From positions 1 to 32,848 of the forward strand of contig DASSIZ010000055.1 in assembly GCA_035691485.1 (NCBI GenBank): DNA of 32,848 bases, written 5' to 3'. The stretch comes from Terriglobales bacterium (GTDB lineage Bacteria; Acidobacteriota; Terriglobia; Terriglobales; Acidobacteriaceae). The notes under the pieces are model-generated. The model saw only the letters and a list, made by a program, of their open reading frames with translations. It did not search any database and had not been told where the DNA came from. This document shows positions 16,251 to 26,132 of the stretch, piece by piece; position 1 is the first letter of the stretch; the number at the start of each line of letters is the position of its first letter. Made by a program: the position numbers and the translations under genes.

Positions 16251-16276
16251 TGCGCAACACTCCTTTTTGGTGTTGG

Positions 16277-18043
16277 ATGCAGGATCTAGTTCGTGCCGAA
16301 GTCCCCAAAGCTACCGTGCCGCAGGGGACGCAACCGAAACTGCTGGTCCAATGGTCCTCGGGACGGCGCGACTTCTTCGAGAACCTGCGGGATTTGCTGC
16401 ACTTCCGGGAAGCGCGGCAGCCGCGGTTGACCGCGCAGCGCGCCGAGTTCTGGCCCGACGTTTTCGTCCATCGTCCGGTGGCGTGGCGGAGCATGGCAAG
16501 CTCGGCGCTATACCACATCTTCGGCATCGTTGTGATCTACGGCATGTCGGTGACGTGGCTGCAGCCTGCGCCAGTGAGTACGCGCAGCCCGTTCGACAAA
16601 AGCCAGATCACCTACTACAAAGTCTCCGAGTACCTGCCGGAAATCAATACCGGCGAGGATCCCGCGCCCTCGAAGCGGGAGCAGAAGGGCGAACCGAAGT
16701 TCGCCACGCAGCGCATCATTTCCATACCGCGCGCACCCGACAATTTCCGCCAGACCATCGTGACGCCCAGCCAGATCAAGTTGCCGCGCGACGTTGCGAT
16801 GCCGAACCTGGTGGCATGGACGCCGATTCCATCGGCAGTTCCGGAAGCGGCTCTTGCGCAGACGCCGTCGCAACTGAAGTTGCCGGCGATGATGCCGGAA
16901 GTGATTTCGCCGTCGCCATCGACGGAAGCGCTGCGAGCGAAGTCCGCGGCGCCGATTCCGGCGGAAGCGGTTGCTCCTCCACCGGCGATCGACCTCGTAA
17001 AGTCGAAGCTACCGAACCTGCCGGAACCGTCCGTGATTGAACCTGCGCCTTCGACCACAGGACAGCAGCTTGGGACGATGAACGTAGCGCGACTGGAGAC
17101 CACGGTGGCAGCGCCGAAGATGCCGGTTCAGGAACAGCGTGTTGCAACGGCGGGCTCAGCTTGGAGCGGCGCCGGCGGCGGAGGCGCACAGAATGCAACC
17201 CCTCCGGCTCCGCCCAACGTCACCGGAATCGGGAATGGAAAGCAAGCCGCAGGAAGAGTGATCGCGCTGGGCCTGGATCCAGCGGCGGTGAATGGTCCGA
17301 TCAAGATTCCGAACGGAAGCAGATCCGGACAATTCGCAGCGACTCCGGAGGGAAGCCCCAATGCCGCGGGCACGCCAGACATCAAGGGCGGAAACATCAA
17401 CGGCGCAGGCGGAAGCGGACGCGTAGCCAACGGAGGAGGCAGCGGAGCGGGCTCCGGTCCAACAGGAATCTCAGTGGGACCAGCGCCGTCGCGAGCGACC
17501 GCGGGAATTGCCGGAACTCCGGCGGATGCGGGAAAGATCGTTCCGAAGCAGACCACGATTGCATCGCTGGAACGTTCGCGAGAGGCCGAGCTGTCGCGGC
17601 GATTGTCGCGCGCGAACCTGGACGCTCCGGGAAAGATCGAAGACAAGGTATTCGGAGCGAGGCGCTATTACTCCATGGCGCTGAACATGCCGAACCTGAC
17701 GAGCGCGGGTGGAAGCTGGATCATCCGCTTCGCAGAACTGCAAGAAACCGTGGCGCAAGGCGATATCGTCGCTCCGCAAGTGGTGTTAAAGGTGGATCCC
17801 TCGTATCCAGGGGAACTGATGCGCGATCGCGTGGAAGGGACGGTGACCCTTTACGCGGTGATCCGTAAAGATGGAACGGTGAGCGAAGTCCGAGTTCTGC
17901 GTGGATTGGAAGAGCGCCTGGACGAGAACGCAAAGACCGCGCTGTCGAAGTGGAAGTTCCGTCCGGCAACGAAGAACGGATCAGCAGTTGACCTGGAAGC
18001 AGTGGTGCAGATTCCGTTCGCGGTGAAGAAAATGCCGTTTTAG
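16277..18043 (+). CDS. TonB C-terminal domain protein
   Basis: This 588-residue protein has a cytosolic N-terminal region of about 70 residues, one membrane helix (about 73-95, SALYHIFGIVVIYGMSVTWL), a very long Pro/Ala- and Gly-rich periplasmic stretch, and a C-terminal TonB-type domain (about 500-588). The last contains YPGELMRDRVEGTVTLYAVI, RKDGTVSEVRVLRGLEERLD and KWKFRPATKNGSAVDLEAVV. TonB couples the proton motive force to outer-membrane transport through ExbB/ExbD, but no exbB or exbD lies nearby, and the long N-terminal part is unlike classic TonB. It may be a dedicated partner of a transporter or an envelope-spanning structural protein. The Gly-rich part (about 300-420) is low complexity. 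Confidence 0.8.
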   Translation: MQDLVRAEVPKATVPQGTQPKLLVQWSSGRRDFFENLRDLLHFREARQPRLTAQRAEFWPDVFVHRPVAWRSMASSALYHIFGIVVIYGMSVTWLQPAPVSTRSPFDKSQITYYKVSEYLPEINTGEDPAPSKREQKGEPKFATQRIISIPRAPDNFRQTIVTPSQIKLPRDVAMPNLVAWTPIPSAVPEAALAQTPSQLKLPAMMPEVISPSPSTEALRAKSAAPIPAEAVAPPPAIDLVKSKLPNLPEPSVIEPAPSTTGQQLGTMNVARLETTVAAPKMPVQEQRVATAGSAWSGAGGGGAQNATPPAPPNVTGIGNGKQAAGRVIALGLDPAAVNGPIKIPNGSRSGQFAATPEGSPNAAGTPDIKGGNINGAGGSGRVANGGGSGAGSGPTGISVGPAPSRATAGIAGTPADAGKIVPKQTTIASLERSREAELSRRLSRANLDAPGKIEDKVFGARRYYSMALNMPNLTSAGGSWIIRFAELQETVAQGDIVAPQVVLKVDPSYPGELMRDRVEGTVTLYAVIRKDGTVSEVRVLRGLEERLDENAKTALSKWKFRPATKNGSAVDLEAVVQIPFAVKKMPF

Positions 18044-18126
18044 AAGGATTGCGTTTTCACTCGAACAGTAAACACCCAGCACAGTTCTCTCCCCCCTCAC
18101 TAATCATCAGGCAGGTCCTCGCAGGT

Positions 18127-20397
18127 TCAGCCGGCGGAAGTGGTAGAAACCGATTCGGCGAGGTCGTTTTCGATGTACTCGTAGAGGACTTCGCTGGTGC
18201 AGACCTCGTAGTACTTGAGGTCGGTCCAGCTGTTGAAGGAGAAATTGCTGGCATCGATACGCGGAATGCGGCCTTCGCGAATGACGATGCGATGGAACAT
18301 GCCGCTGCCGAGGGGGACCAGTCCGCTGTAAAGGTGGACGACCTCCTTCTCCCAGAGCGTGGGCAGTTCGAGATCGTGCCTGTGCAGGGAGATTTCCTGT
18401 TGCAGGACGCTAAAGGCATCGGCGTGGAGATTGACGCCGCCGACGTTATAGCGCATGAGGAACTCGTCAGGATTACCGCCGGTGGCTTCGTCGTCCACGG
18501 TCTTGAAGGAGTAGACGTTGAACAAGCCTTCGCTGTCGGCGAGGAAGCGGCGGGCGCCCTTGTTGCAGGAGGAGAGGCGGTCGCTTTCGTTGAGGGCCTT
18601 GGAAATCATGATGCGGTTGCTGCCATCCATCAAGTACATGGGAGCGGAATCATGGAAAGAGATCCCGATGCCCAATTCCAGGGTGGGCAGGCTGCCGCGG
18701 CGTGACTGCTCATTGTAGGCATGGACGATGGAGATGATCTCGCGCGCCAGGACGCAAGTGCGCGCCACCGGGAAGCCCTGTTTGCCATCGTAGCCGAAGA
18801 GGGCCAGGATGACGGCGTCGCCCTCGATGAATACCTTTGTCGCCTGATATTTGGCGAGCAGCTTATTGACCGGTTCGTAAAAATTCAGGCTGAAGTAGGA
18901 AGCGGGATTGAGACCACGCTCCATCAGGGTGCGGGTGAGAGTAGTGGAGTCGCGGACGTCGGCCTTGAGGATGACATGATTGACAACCTTGTCCTCAGCC
19001 GGCTTTTGCTCCTGGGGGAGAAGAAATTCGTAAAGCGTGCGATTGATGGCGGAAAGCTCGCGCAGGCGGTCGCTGGTAATGAGGTTGACGGATTCGAGGC
19101 TGCGGTTAAGGACCTCCAGGCTGCGCAAGTCGCGGTGGTAGGAGATGAAGGCGAGTAGAAAACGGCCGGCAATCTTGGCGCGATCGGAAGCGCGGTAATG
19201 ATAGACACGCCGGAGAGCGGCATGGAAATTGGCGGGGGAGAGGCGCGTGTGCTCCTCTAAGAGTCGCTCGACGCGGGTGCGCTCGCTGCGATTGATGAGC
19301 GCATTCTTAAGCTGCTGCGGGTGAATGACGGGCGAATACTCCCCGAGCAGGGGCGCGGCTTCATAGGCGGCAATGATGTGGTCCATGACGCCATTGCGTT
19401 CCAAAGTGTCGGTCCAGGCCGCGAGGATCGACTTCTGGGCGCGGCTCTTGGGGTTAGAGTCGTCCGGGTTACCGGAGGCGACCAACTCGTGAGCGTTCTC
19501 CGGCACCGAGAGCAGCGAATCGAGGTCCACGTGGTCGCGAACCTCGGGTGCGGGCAGATCGAGCGCGGTGAGGAAGACGCGGGCGATTTCCTGCAGCGTA
19601 CCGAAGCGGTCGGGGTCACGCTCGAAGTTGCCCAGCATGACGTAGTGTTCAGCATTGATGTAGTCGTCGCGGCCGTCCTCGGTGAACATCAGGCGATTGA
19701 GCAGCAGCGCGTAAGCAGGCGGATCGGCGCCCCCGAATAAGGCACGGCGCATGCGGGCGAGGGTTTCCTTCTCGACTTCGCGGAGGGTCTGGAAAAGCTC
19801 CTGTCCGACCCTGCGCAAAAGCTGACGCTTGGCAAGATGGAAGACGGCGCAACGCTCACGCATCTCAACCGCTTTATGAAGCGCGGCATGACGAGGATTT
19901 TCGTATTCCGCCTGCTTGGCGCGGAGATGCTCGAGGATAGCGTTGAATTGCGCGGTCAACTCGGTGCGCAGCAACTTAATGACGGCCAGGCGCGCAAGCA
20001 CATCGAGGCTGACGTTGCCGTCACCCTTGGCCCAGTTAAGAGCCAGGATCATCAGATCGGTGAGCAGGCGCTTGAAATCGGCGGGATCGGCGCCAGGCTT
20101 GGGAGCCGGATGCGGAGCCTCGACTTTGCCCCATAGAAATGAGGGTAGCGCGATGTTGGGAGTTTCCTTTACTTCTACTGTGAAGAGTTCTTCCACGTTG
20201 CCGTAGCGAGCGACCATGCGGTGAATGTGGCGGCGAACGACGTCGGTAAAGACGGGGCTGAGATAGACGTCGTGGCGAACGTTGTCAATGCCCGCAAGCA
20301 GGCCGGCGAGTTCCAGGCTGGGAGTGTAACCGGTGAGCGACACTTGACGGGCAAGGTCGGACAGGCTTTCGCGCTGGAGAAACGGAAACGGCGCCAT
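18127..20397 (-). CDS. Large protein with class III nucleotide cyclase-like domain
   Basis: Residues about 475-615 of this 756-residue protein match a class III adenylate/guanylate cyclase catalytic domain. ILKADVRDST supplies Asp480, and FIEGDAVILAL supplies Asp527 47 residues later, the usual spacing of the two metal-binding aspartates. ELGIGIS is the expected core strand, and ALNESDRL gives the N-x3-R pair (Asn603, Arg607) used in transition-state stabilisation. The substrate-selecting residues are not clear, so cAMP or cGMP cannot be chosen. The N-terminal 470 residues are helical, charged and unfamiliar to me; they may be a sensor or scaffold. The C-terminal 140 residues also match nothing I know. 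There are no transmembrane segments, so it is probably cytosolic. The ATG at 20397 is the only good start. Confidence 0.75.
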   Translation of the reverse strand: MAPFPFLQRESLSDLARQVSLTGYTPSLELAGLLAGIDNVRHDVYLSPVFTDVVRRHIHRMVARYGNVEELFTVEVKETPNIALPSFLWGKVEAPHPAPKPGADPADFKRLLTDLMILALNWAKGDGNVSLDVLARLAVIKLLRTELTAQFNAILEHLRAKQAEYENPRHAALHKAVEMRERCAVFHLAKRQLLRRVGQELFQTLREVEKETLARMRRALFGGADPPAYALLLNRLMFTEDGRDDYINAEHYVMLGNFERDPDRFGTLQEIARVFLTALDLPAPEVRDHVDLDSLLSVPENAHELVASGNPDDSNPKSRAQKSILAAWTDTLERNGVMDHIIAAYEAAPLLGEYSPVIHPQQLKNALINRSERTRVERLLEEHTRLSPANFHAALRRVYHYRASDRAKIAGRFLLAFISYHRDLRSLEVLNRSLESVNLITSDRLRELSAINRTLYEFLLPQEQKPAEDKVVNHVILKADVRDSTTLTRTLMERGLNPASYFSLNFYEPVNKLLAKYQATKVFIEGDAVILALFGYDGKQGFPVARTCVLAREIISIVHAYNEQSRRGSLPTLELGIGISFHDSAPMYLMDGSNRIMISKALNESDRLSSCNKGARRFLADSEGLFNVYSFKTVDDEATGGNPDEFLMRYNVGGVNLHADAFSVLQQEISLHRHDLELPTLWEKEVVHLYSGLVPLGSGMFHRIVIREGRIPRIDASNFSFNSWTDLKYYEVCTSEVLYEYIENDLAESVSTTSAG

Positions 20398-20543
20398 GGG
20401 AGTCGGCTTGCGTGAGAGGTTAGCACGCGGTACCGGGTGGAGAATACTGCCAGGTTGGGTTCCGGGCGGGGGGATGACGCCGCTCGAAATCTAACCCACA
20501 CTTGCCCAACGCGGCAAATGTGGGGCACTCGCCGGAAACATGG

Positions 20544-22250
20544 TTATTGCGAGCCGACGCGCGAATTTGACTGCAGGCTGGCTTTGCGTACGGCTTCAAA
20601 TTCATCACCGGGCTGCCATCCGATCCCCTGAGTCTGGGTAGCAGCCATCCAGCCGAGGTCGAGGCCGAAGCGGGCAATTTCGGCCAAGCCCGAGAAGTCC
20701 CAATCGGGATTGAATTCGTCGCTGGGCTGGTGGTAGTGCCTGGTGTTGTATTCGCGCTCGTTCTGGATTCCCCACTCAACATCGTGGCCTTTGAACTTCA
20801 TGCCTTCATTGATGGAAAAGGCAGGGATGCCGACGCGCGCGAAGCTGAAATGGTCAGAGCGGTAGTAGTAACCGGCGGAAGGGTTGGAGTCAGGCTTGAT
20901 GACAAGGTTGAAATCCTTGGCTGCGGCCAGGACGGCGGGATTGAACGTGGTGCGCTCAGCGCCGGAAACTTCGATTTCTTCGGGAATGCCGTTGGGAGCG
21001 AGGCCGTCGAAATTCAAGCCGAGGGACACATTTCCTGCCGGAACGGGCGGGTGCTTGCCGAGAAATTCCGAACCGCGGAGGCCCTGCTCTTCGGCGGTGA
21101 CAGCGGCGAAGTAGATGGAGCGCCTGGGATGCTGTGGAGACGATGCATAAGCGCGGGCGAGTTCGAGCAGGATGCCGCAGCCAGTGGCATTGTCCACCGC
21201 GCCGTTGTAGATGTTGTCGCCCGGCTGTTCGGGGTGGATGCCCAGGTGGTCGTAATGGGCGCTGTAGAAGACAGCCTGGTCTTTGACGCGAGGGTCAGAG
21301 CCGGGCAGCACAGCGAGCACGTTTTGAGAATCAAAGGGGCGAATCTTGCTGACCAGGTGCGCCTGCACGCGCACGGGCAGCGAAATGGGCTTAAAGTCAC
21401 GCGATTGGGCCTGCTGCATCAGGTTGTCGAAGTCGAGGCCAGAGTCGGCGAGGAGTTTGCGCGCGACTTCCAGTTGGATCCAGGAGGCGAGTTTGAGCTT
21501 GCGCTGGCCTTCATCGCGAAGGTAGGAGCGCTCGCCGCCCCAGGAGTTGCGAACGACGTCCCAGCCATAGCTGGCCAGGTCGGTCTTGTGAATGAGAATA
21601 GCGCCGACCGCGCCTTTTCGCACCGCTTCTTCGTACTTGTAGGTCCAGCGTCCGTAATAAGTGAGCGCTTCGCCTTTGAAAAATTTGGGGTCGTTGGAAA
21701 CCGGTTCGTTGATGAACATCAGCAGGACTTTGCCGCGGACGTCGACGTCCTTGAAATCGTTCCATTGGTATTCGGGCGCGTCAATGCCATAGCCGACGAA
21801 GACGATGTCGGCGTCGATATCGTCGGCGGCGTTCTGGGTTTCATCCATGGCGACGATGTCGTCGCCGAGCTTCAGCTTTTGCGTGGCCTTGCCGGGCTGC
21901 AGAAGGTAGACGTTGGTGGAAGGCTCGGTGGTGATGCCAACCATCGGGACTTTCTGCATGTAGGTGCCATGATCCCCGGCGGGCTTGAGACCGTAGGATT
22001 CCATTTGTGACGCGATGTATTGGGCGGCAATGTCGCCGCCACGCTGGCCGGTGCCGCGTCCCTCCAACAAGTCGCTGGCGAGGAACTTGACGTGGGCACG
22101 GATGCGCTGCGGATCAATGGATTTCATGGCTGCAGCCGGCGGTGCAGAAACGGCGGATTGCGGCGTGGCGCGTTTCGTTCTTGGTTTTTGCGCGAGCAGT
22201 GGGGCAGCACTGAGAACGAGAATCAAAATGAAGAGAGCTGATTTACGCAT
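20544..22250 (-). CDS. Secreted M28 family zinc metallopeptidase with PA domain
   Basis: This 568-residue exported aminopeptidase-like enzyme begins with a signal peptide (MRKSALFILILVLSAAPLLA). It has the start of an M28 peptidase (HVKFLASDLLEGRGTGQRGG), a PA-type insert (about 130-260, with KGAVGAILIHKTD) and the zinc-binding core. Candidate ligands are the histidine in SAHYDHLGI, the aspartate in GAVDNATG, the glutamates in VTAEEQGLRGSE, the aspartate in LNFDGLAP and the histidine in HYHQPSDEF. All five ligand positions of the family are therefore present. It probably removes N-terminal residues from peptides outside the cytoplasm. The gene is preceded by a weak AAGGA. It is transcribed in the same direction as the cyclase gene, 146 bp downstream. 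Confidence 0.9.
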   Translation of the reverse strand: MRKSALFILILVLSAAPLLAQKPRTKRATPQSAVSAPPAAAMKSIDPQRIRAHVKFLASDLLEGRGTGQRGGDIAAQYIASQMESYGLKPAGDHGTYMQKVPMVGITTEPSTNVYLLQPGKATQKLKLGDDIVAMDETQNAADDIDADIVFVGYGIDAPEYQWNDFKDVDVRGKVLLMFINEPVSNDPKFFKGEALTYYGRWTYKYEEAVRKGAVGAILIHKTDLASYGWDVVRNSWGGERSYLRDEGQRKLKLASWIQLEVARKLLADSGLDFDNLMQQAQSRDFKPISLPVRVQAHLVSKIRPFDSQNVLAVLPGSDPRVKDQAVFYSAHYDHLGIHPEQPGDNIYNGAVDNATGCGILLELARAYASSPQHPRRSIYFAAVTAEEQGLRGSEFLGKHPPVPAGNVSLGLNFDGLAPNGIPEEIEVSGAERTTFNPAVLAAAKDFNLVIKPDSNPSAGYYYRSDHFSFARVGIPAFSINEGMKFKGHDVEWGIQNEREYNTRHYHQPSDEFNPDWDFSGLAEIARFGLDLGWMAATQTQGIGWQPGDEFEAVRKASLQSNSRVGSQ

Positions 22251-22338
22251 GATTTTCCAAGTCCTTCTTGCGCGGTCAACAGCGAACGCGCTGCAACCGA
22301 ATGATTATGCCCGCCAACTGCGGTCAGTTTAAAGAGCC

Positions 22339-22833
22339 TCAACCGGCCTTGGAGTCGATGACGTCTTCCCCGGTGTGAAAAAGGGCCGCAGCGGGAGTGG
22401 CCAGAGCCAAGGCCACGAGCCGGTTGATTTCCTGCAAGTCCTTCTTGTCCCAACCTACGCTGGAAATTTTGATTTTGCCGTCCGGGGCGATGAAAAAGAT
22501 AGTGGGCACATTCGTCAGGCCGTAGGCATTTGAAGCGGGGTAAGTGTCTGGGTCATCCAGCAGAACCGGCATGGTGATGCCGTACTCACGCACGAACATC
22601 TGCGTCTCTTTCAGCGGATGCTGGGAGATGGCGACAACCTGCGCGCGACCGTGATGCCCACGATGGATGCGCTCGACGAACGGCATGGCGTATTGACAGA
22701 CCGGGCAGGTGACCTTGAAGAAGGCGAGCACGACAGGACCCGCCTGGAGCGCCTTGCGCAAAGAAAAGCGCGCGCCATGCAAGTCGGGGAGCGATACGTC
22801 AGGCGCGACTTTTCCGGCCGCAAGCGCAGGCAT
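22339..22833 (-). CDS. Thioredoxin-fold (AhpC/TSA or redoxin) protein
   Basis: This 164-residue protein has the peroxiredoxin/TlpA-type layout: the opening AGKVAPDVSLPDLHGARFSL, the strand PVVLAFFKVTCPVCQYAMPF with a CxxC pair (Cys43, Cys46), and the cis-proline strand NVPTIFFIAPDG with Pro110. It may reduce disulfides or peroxides in the cytoplasm; no signal peptide is seen. The ATG at 22833 has GGAGGT 4 nt upstream, so it is preferred over the longer frame beginning at 22920. A mutY gene follows it on the same strand, upstream in transcription, about 105 bp away. Confidence 0.86.
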   Translation of the reverse strand: MPALAAGKVAPDVSLPDLHGARFSLRKALQAGPVVLAFFKVTCPVCQYAMPFVERIHRGHHGRAQVVAISQHPLKETQMFVREYGITMPVLLDDPDTYPASNAYGLTNVPTIFFIAPDGKIKISSVGWDKKDLQEINRLVALALATPAAALFHTGEDVIDSKAG

Positions 22834-22938
22834 CAAGACCTCCGAAATTGGTTCTCCGCTCCCCCAACGAGCACGGGCCAAGAAAACGATCTCGGCCAAA
22901 AAGCAGACAGATAAGGGCACGAAGGACGAAGCTTGATT

Positions 22939-23916
<978 letters not shown>

Positions 23917-24016
23917 AATGTTGCGCGCATTTTATAGATATGGTGCGACAAAGTCACTGGGGTGCAACTCGGAAGCTGGGAGCGTTCATCTCTAGCGTGC
24001 AGGAGTTGGCGGCCCC

Positions 24017-24565
24017 GTGTATCGAACCCTCCTAGGTCTTGTTTTCCTTTCGGCACTGATCGGCTGCGGCGGCACCACCAGTCCACGGGTGCCGTCGGGG
24101 ACGGCCCCTATTCCGACAGCGGCTGGGCCCAGTGGAAGCGGCGCGCCGGCAGCGCCGGTGTCGCCGTCTATCGTGCAGGTGGCGGCGGGGCAGAACGCGG
24201 CGGGGGTAAACATCAGCGTGGCGGCGCCGAACGGAACCGCACCGATCGTGCAGGACCTGGGCGTGGCGGCGATGACGGGGACGGCCTCCGCTTTCAATAC
24301 CGGGGACGTCATTCACCGCGGGGAAACCGCTCGGATCGTGGTGTTCGGACCTGGACTGAACTCGAACATGCAGGTTTCGATTGTCGGACCCAACGACATC
24401 CAGATCAGCAACGTCGCCGCAATCAACGCGAGCGATGGCACGCCCGGCGTTTCGTTCACGGCGGCGGTGGCCTCGAAGGCGGCGGTGGGAGCGCGGACAG
24501 TGGTGCTGCAGACACCGAGCGGAAACATGACCATGTTCGCCGGAGGGCTAGAGGTGGTGCCGTGA
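24017..24565 (+). CDS. Lipoprotein with Ig-like (IPT/TIG-type) fold
   Basis: The 182-residue product has a short signal sequence ending in a lipobox (SALIGCGG), so Cys17 should be lipidated. A Pro/Gly/Ala-rich linker (about 20-50) leads to a beta-rich region (about 65-182) with phrases like GETARIVVFGPGLNSNMQVSIV and ARTVVLQTPSGNMTMFAGG. These resemble IPT/TIG or related bacterial Ig-like domains, but I cannot name the family firmly. The start is GTG at 24017, with AGGAG about 11 nt upstream. Its TGA overlaps the GTG start of the next gene by 3 bp of sequence (GTGA), so this is the first gene of a three-gene unit with a secreted matrixin. Confidence 0.75.
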   Translation: MYRTLLGLVFLSALIGCGGTTSPRVPSGTAPIPTAAGPSGSGAPAAPVSPSIVQVAAGQNAAGVNISVAAPNGTAPIVQDLGVAAMTGTASAFNTGDVIHRGETARIVVFGPGLNSNMQVSIVGPNDIQISNVAAINASDGTPGVSFTAAVASKAAVGARTVVLQTPSGNMTMFAGGLEVVP

Positions 24566-25146
24566 AAAGACACTTGTTCTGCAGAGGGATGCTGTCCCTC
24601 TCCGTAAGGAAGATCGCGAGAGCCGCCGCCACCGCAACCGCCCTTTTTGTTAGTGCCGCGGGGTGTGCTACGACCGTCATTCCCATGTCAGTGGAACAGA
24701 TGACGCAGGCCGCTACCGATGTGGTGGAGGCACGGGCAGTCAGTTCCCGAGCAGCGTGGAACGAGCAGCACACCCTGATTTACACCTACACGACATTCCA
24801 GGTCACGCAAGTGCTGAAGGGCGCACGAGCGCAAGAAATCAACGTGAAACAACCCGGGGGGACAGCGGGCGGCTACACACAGAAGGTTTCAGGGGTTCAC
24901 CATGCCCAGATCGGTGAAGAGGCGCTGCTGTTCCTGCGGCCGAGCGCAGCCGGAGACGGGACCCACGTGGTGGTCGGGTTGGTGCAGGGAAACTTCAGGA
25001 TGATCCGCGCGATCGACGGAAGCGCGATGGTGACGAACGGGATTTCAGGCGCAAGAGCGCTACAAGGCGGCGTGGTATCGGAATTCACGGGATCGCCGAT
25101 GAAGTTGAGGGAAGCGGAAGCACGGATCCGGAGGTCGGCACGATGA
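24562..25146 (+). CDS. Secreted lipoprotein-like protein of unknown function
   Basis: This 194-residue protein starts at a GTG overlapping the preceding stop; GAGGT lies about 8 nt upstream. The N terminus is basic, followed by an Ala-rich hydrophobic stretch and SAAGC, which fits a lipobox at Cys35. The mature part begins MSVEQMTQAATDVVEARAVS and has YTYTTFQVTQVLKGARAQEI, then GEEALLFLRPSAAGDGTHVV. I have seen this kind of protein next to secreted metalloproteases but cannot assign a name or reaction. It overlaps the next gene by 4 bp (ATGA). The three coupled genes probably act together at the cell surface. Confidence 0.7.
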   Translation: MKRHLFCRGMLSLSVRKIARAAATATALFVSAAGCATTVIPMSVEQMTQAATDVVEARAVSSRAAWNEQHTLIYTYTTFQVTQVLKGARAQEINVKQPGGTAGGYTQKVSGVHHAQIGEEALLFLRPSAAGDGTHVVVGLVQGNFRMIRAIDGSAMVTNGISGARALQGGVVSEFTGSPMKLREAEARIRRSAR

Positions 25147-26123
25147 AGACGCACGCGCCGTGCACGCTGGTCATCCTGGCAGCGATGGGAGGAATACTGC
25201 TGGCCGGGACGCCTGGATATTCCTACCTGCCGGATTTCACAGCGCCGGGGCCGCAGATGGACCGCTGGGACTTTACCGCGTTTCCGGTGACGTGGAACCT
25301 GGACCCGGCGGAGGGGGGCAACGTCACGGGCAGCAACTCAGTGGCGAGCGTGATGCAGACGGCCTTTGACACCTGGACGAGCGCGCCGAATGCAACCCTG
25401 CCGGTTGCACGCGGGCCGGATTCGTCCGTCACTTCGGAGTCCATGTCGCCTCCCGATATCAACCTGATCTGTTTCGTGTGCATGGATGGAGATTTTTCGA
25501 AAGATTCCAATACGCTGGCGGTCACGACCACGACAACAGCCAACGCGGTTGGCGAAGCGGACGGGCATGGCGGCATGACCCGGTTTGTGGGTCAACTGAT
25601 CAAGGCCGACATCGTTTTTAATCCCTCGGTCAGCTTCACGACGGGAGGCACAAAAGGCCAGGATTTACTGACGGTAGCAACGCACGAGGCAGGACACTTT
25701 TTCGGGATGGACCATTCGGCGGTCGTCCGGGCCGTCATGTTCCCGGCGGCGAGCTCGTTGACCACTCTCAGTTATGACGATGTGGCGGGAATTTCGCAGC
25801 TCTATCCAAAGAGCACGCCGGACGTGGCGACCGGAAGCATCAGCGGACAAGTGACGCTGAATGGCGCGGGAGTGTTCGGAGCGAACGTATTTGCCGAGTC
25901 TGTGACCGGCAACATCGGCTACCCGGGAAACATTCGCAATACGCCGATCGGAGGACTGACGCGCCCGGACGGGACGTACAACATCCAGGGTGTTCCGGCG
26001 GACGCTTACGTGGTGGCGGCTGAGCCGCTGCTTGGCGCGGTCAGCAACAGCGACGTGTCGGGATATTCAAAGGCATTCGGTCAACCGTCGGTGCAAACGA
26101 ACTTCACCGCCCGGTGGCACTGA
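25143..26123 (+). CDS. Secreted matrixin-type zinc metalloprotease
   Basis: This 326-residue protease begins with a signal peptide (about 1-22, ending near GTPGYS). The catalytic domain (about 30-225) contains the full HExxHxxGxxH zinc motif as HEAGHFFGMDH at 181-191 and a downstream methionine (Met199, AVMFP) in the place of the met-turn, so it should be an active metzincin of the M10 matrixin type. Asp/Gly-rich stretches before it may bind calcium. Residues about 238-326 (ISGQVTLNGAGVFGANVFAE) resemble a carboxypeptidase regulatory-like (transthyretin-like) domain. The substrate is unknown. The ATG at 25143 overlaps the upstream stop by 4 bp, so translation is likely coupled to the two lipoproteins. 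Confidence 0.88.
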   Translation: MKTHAPCTLVILAAMGGILLAGTPGYSYLPDFTAPGPQMDRWDFTAFPVTWNLDPAEGGNVTGSNSVASVMQTAFDTWTSAPNATLPVARGPDSSVTSESMSPPDINLICFVCMDGDFSKDSNTLAVTTTTTANAVGEADGHGGMTRFVGQLIKADIVFNPSVSFTTGGTKGQDLLTVATHEAGHFFGMDHSAVVRAVMFPAASSLTTLSYDDVAGISQLYPKSTPDVATGSISGQVTLNGAGVFGANVFAESVTGNIGYPGNIRNTPIGGLTRPDGTYNIQGVPADAYVVAAEPLLGAVSNSDVSGYSKAFGQPSVQTNFTARWH

Positions 26124-26132
26124 AGGGAAATC

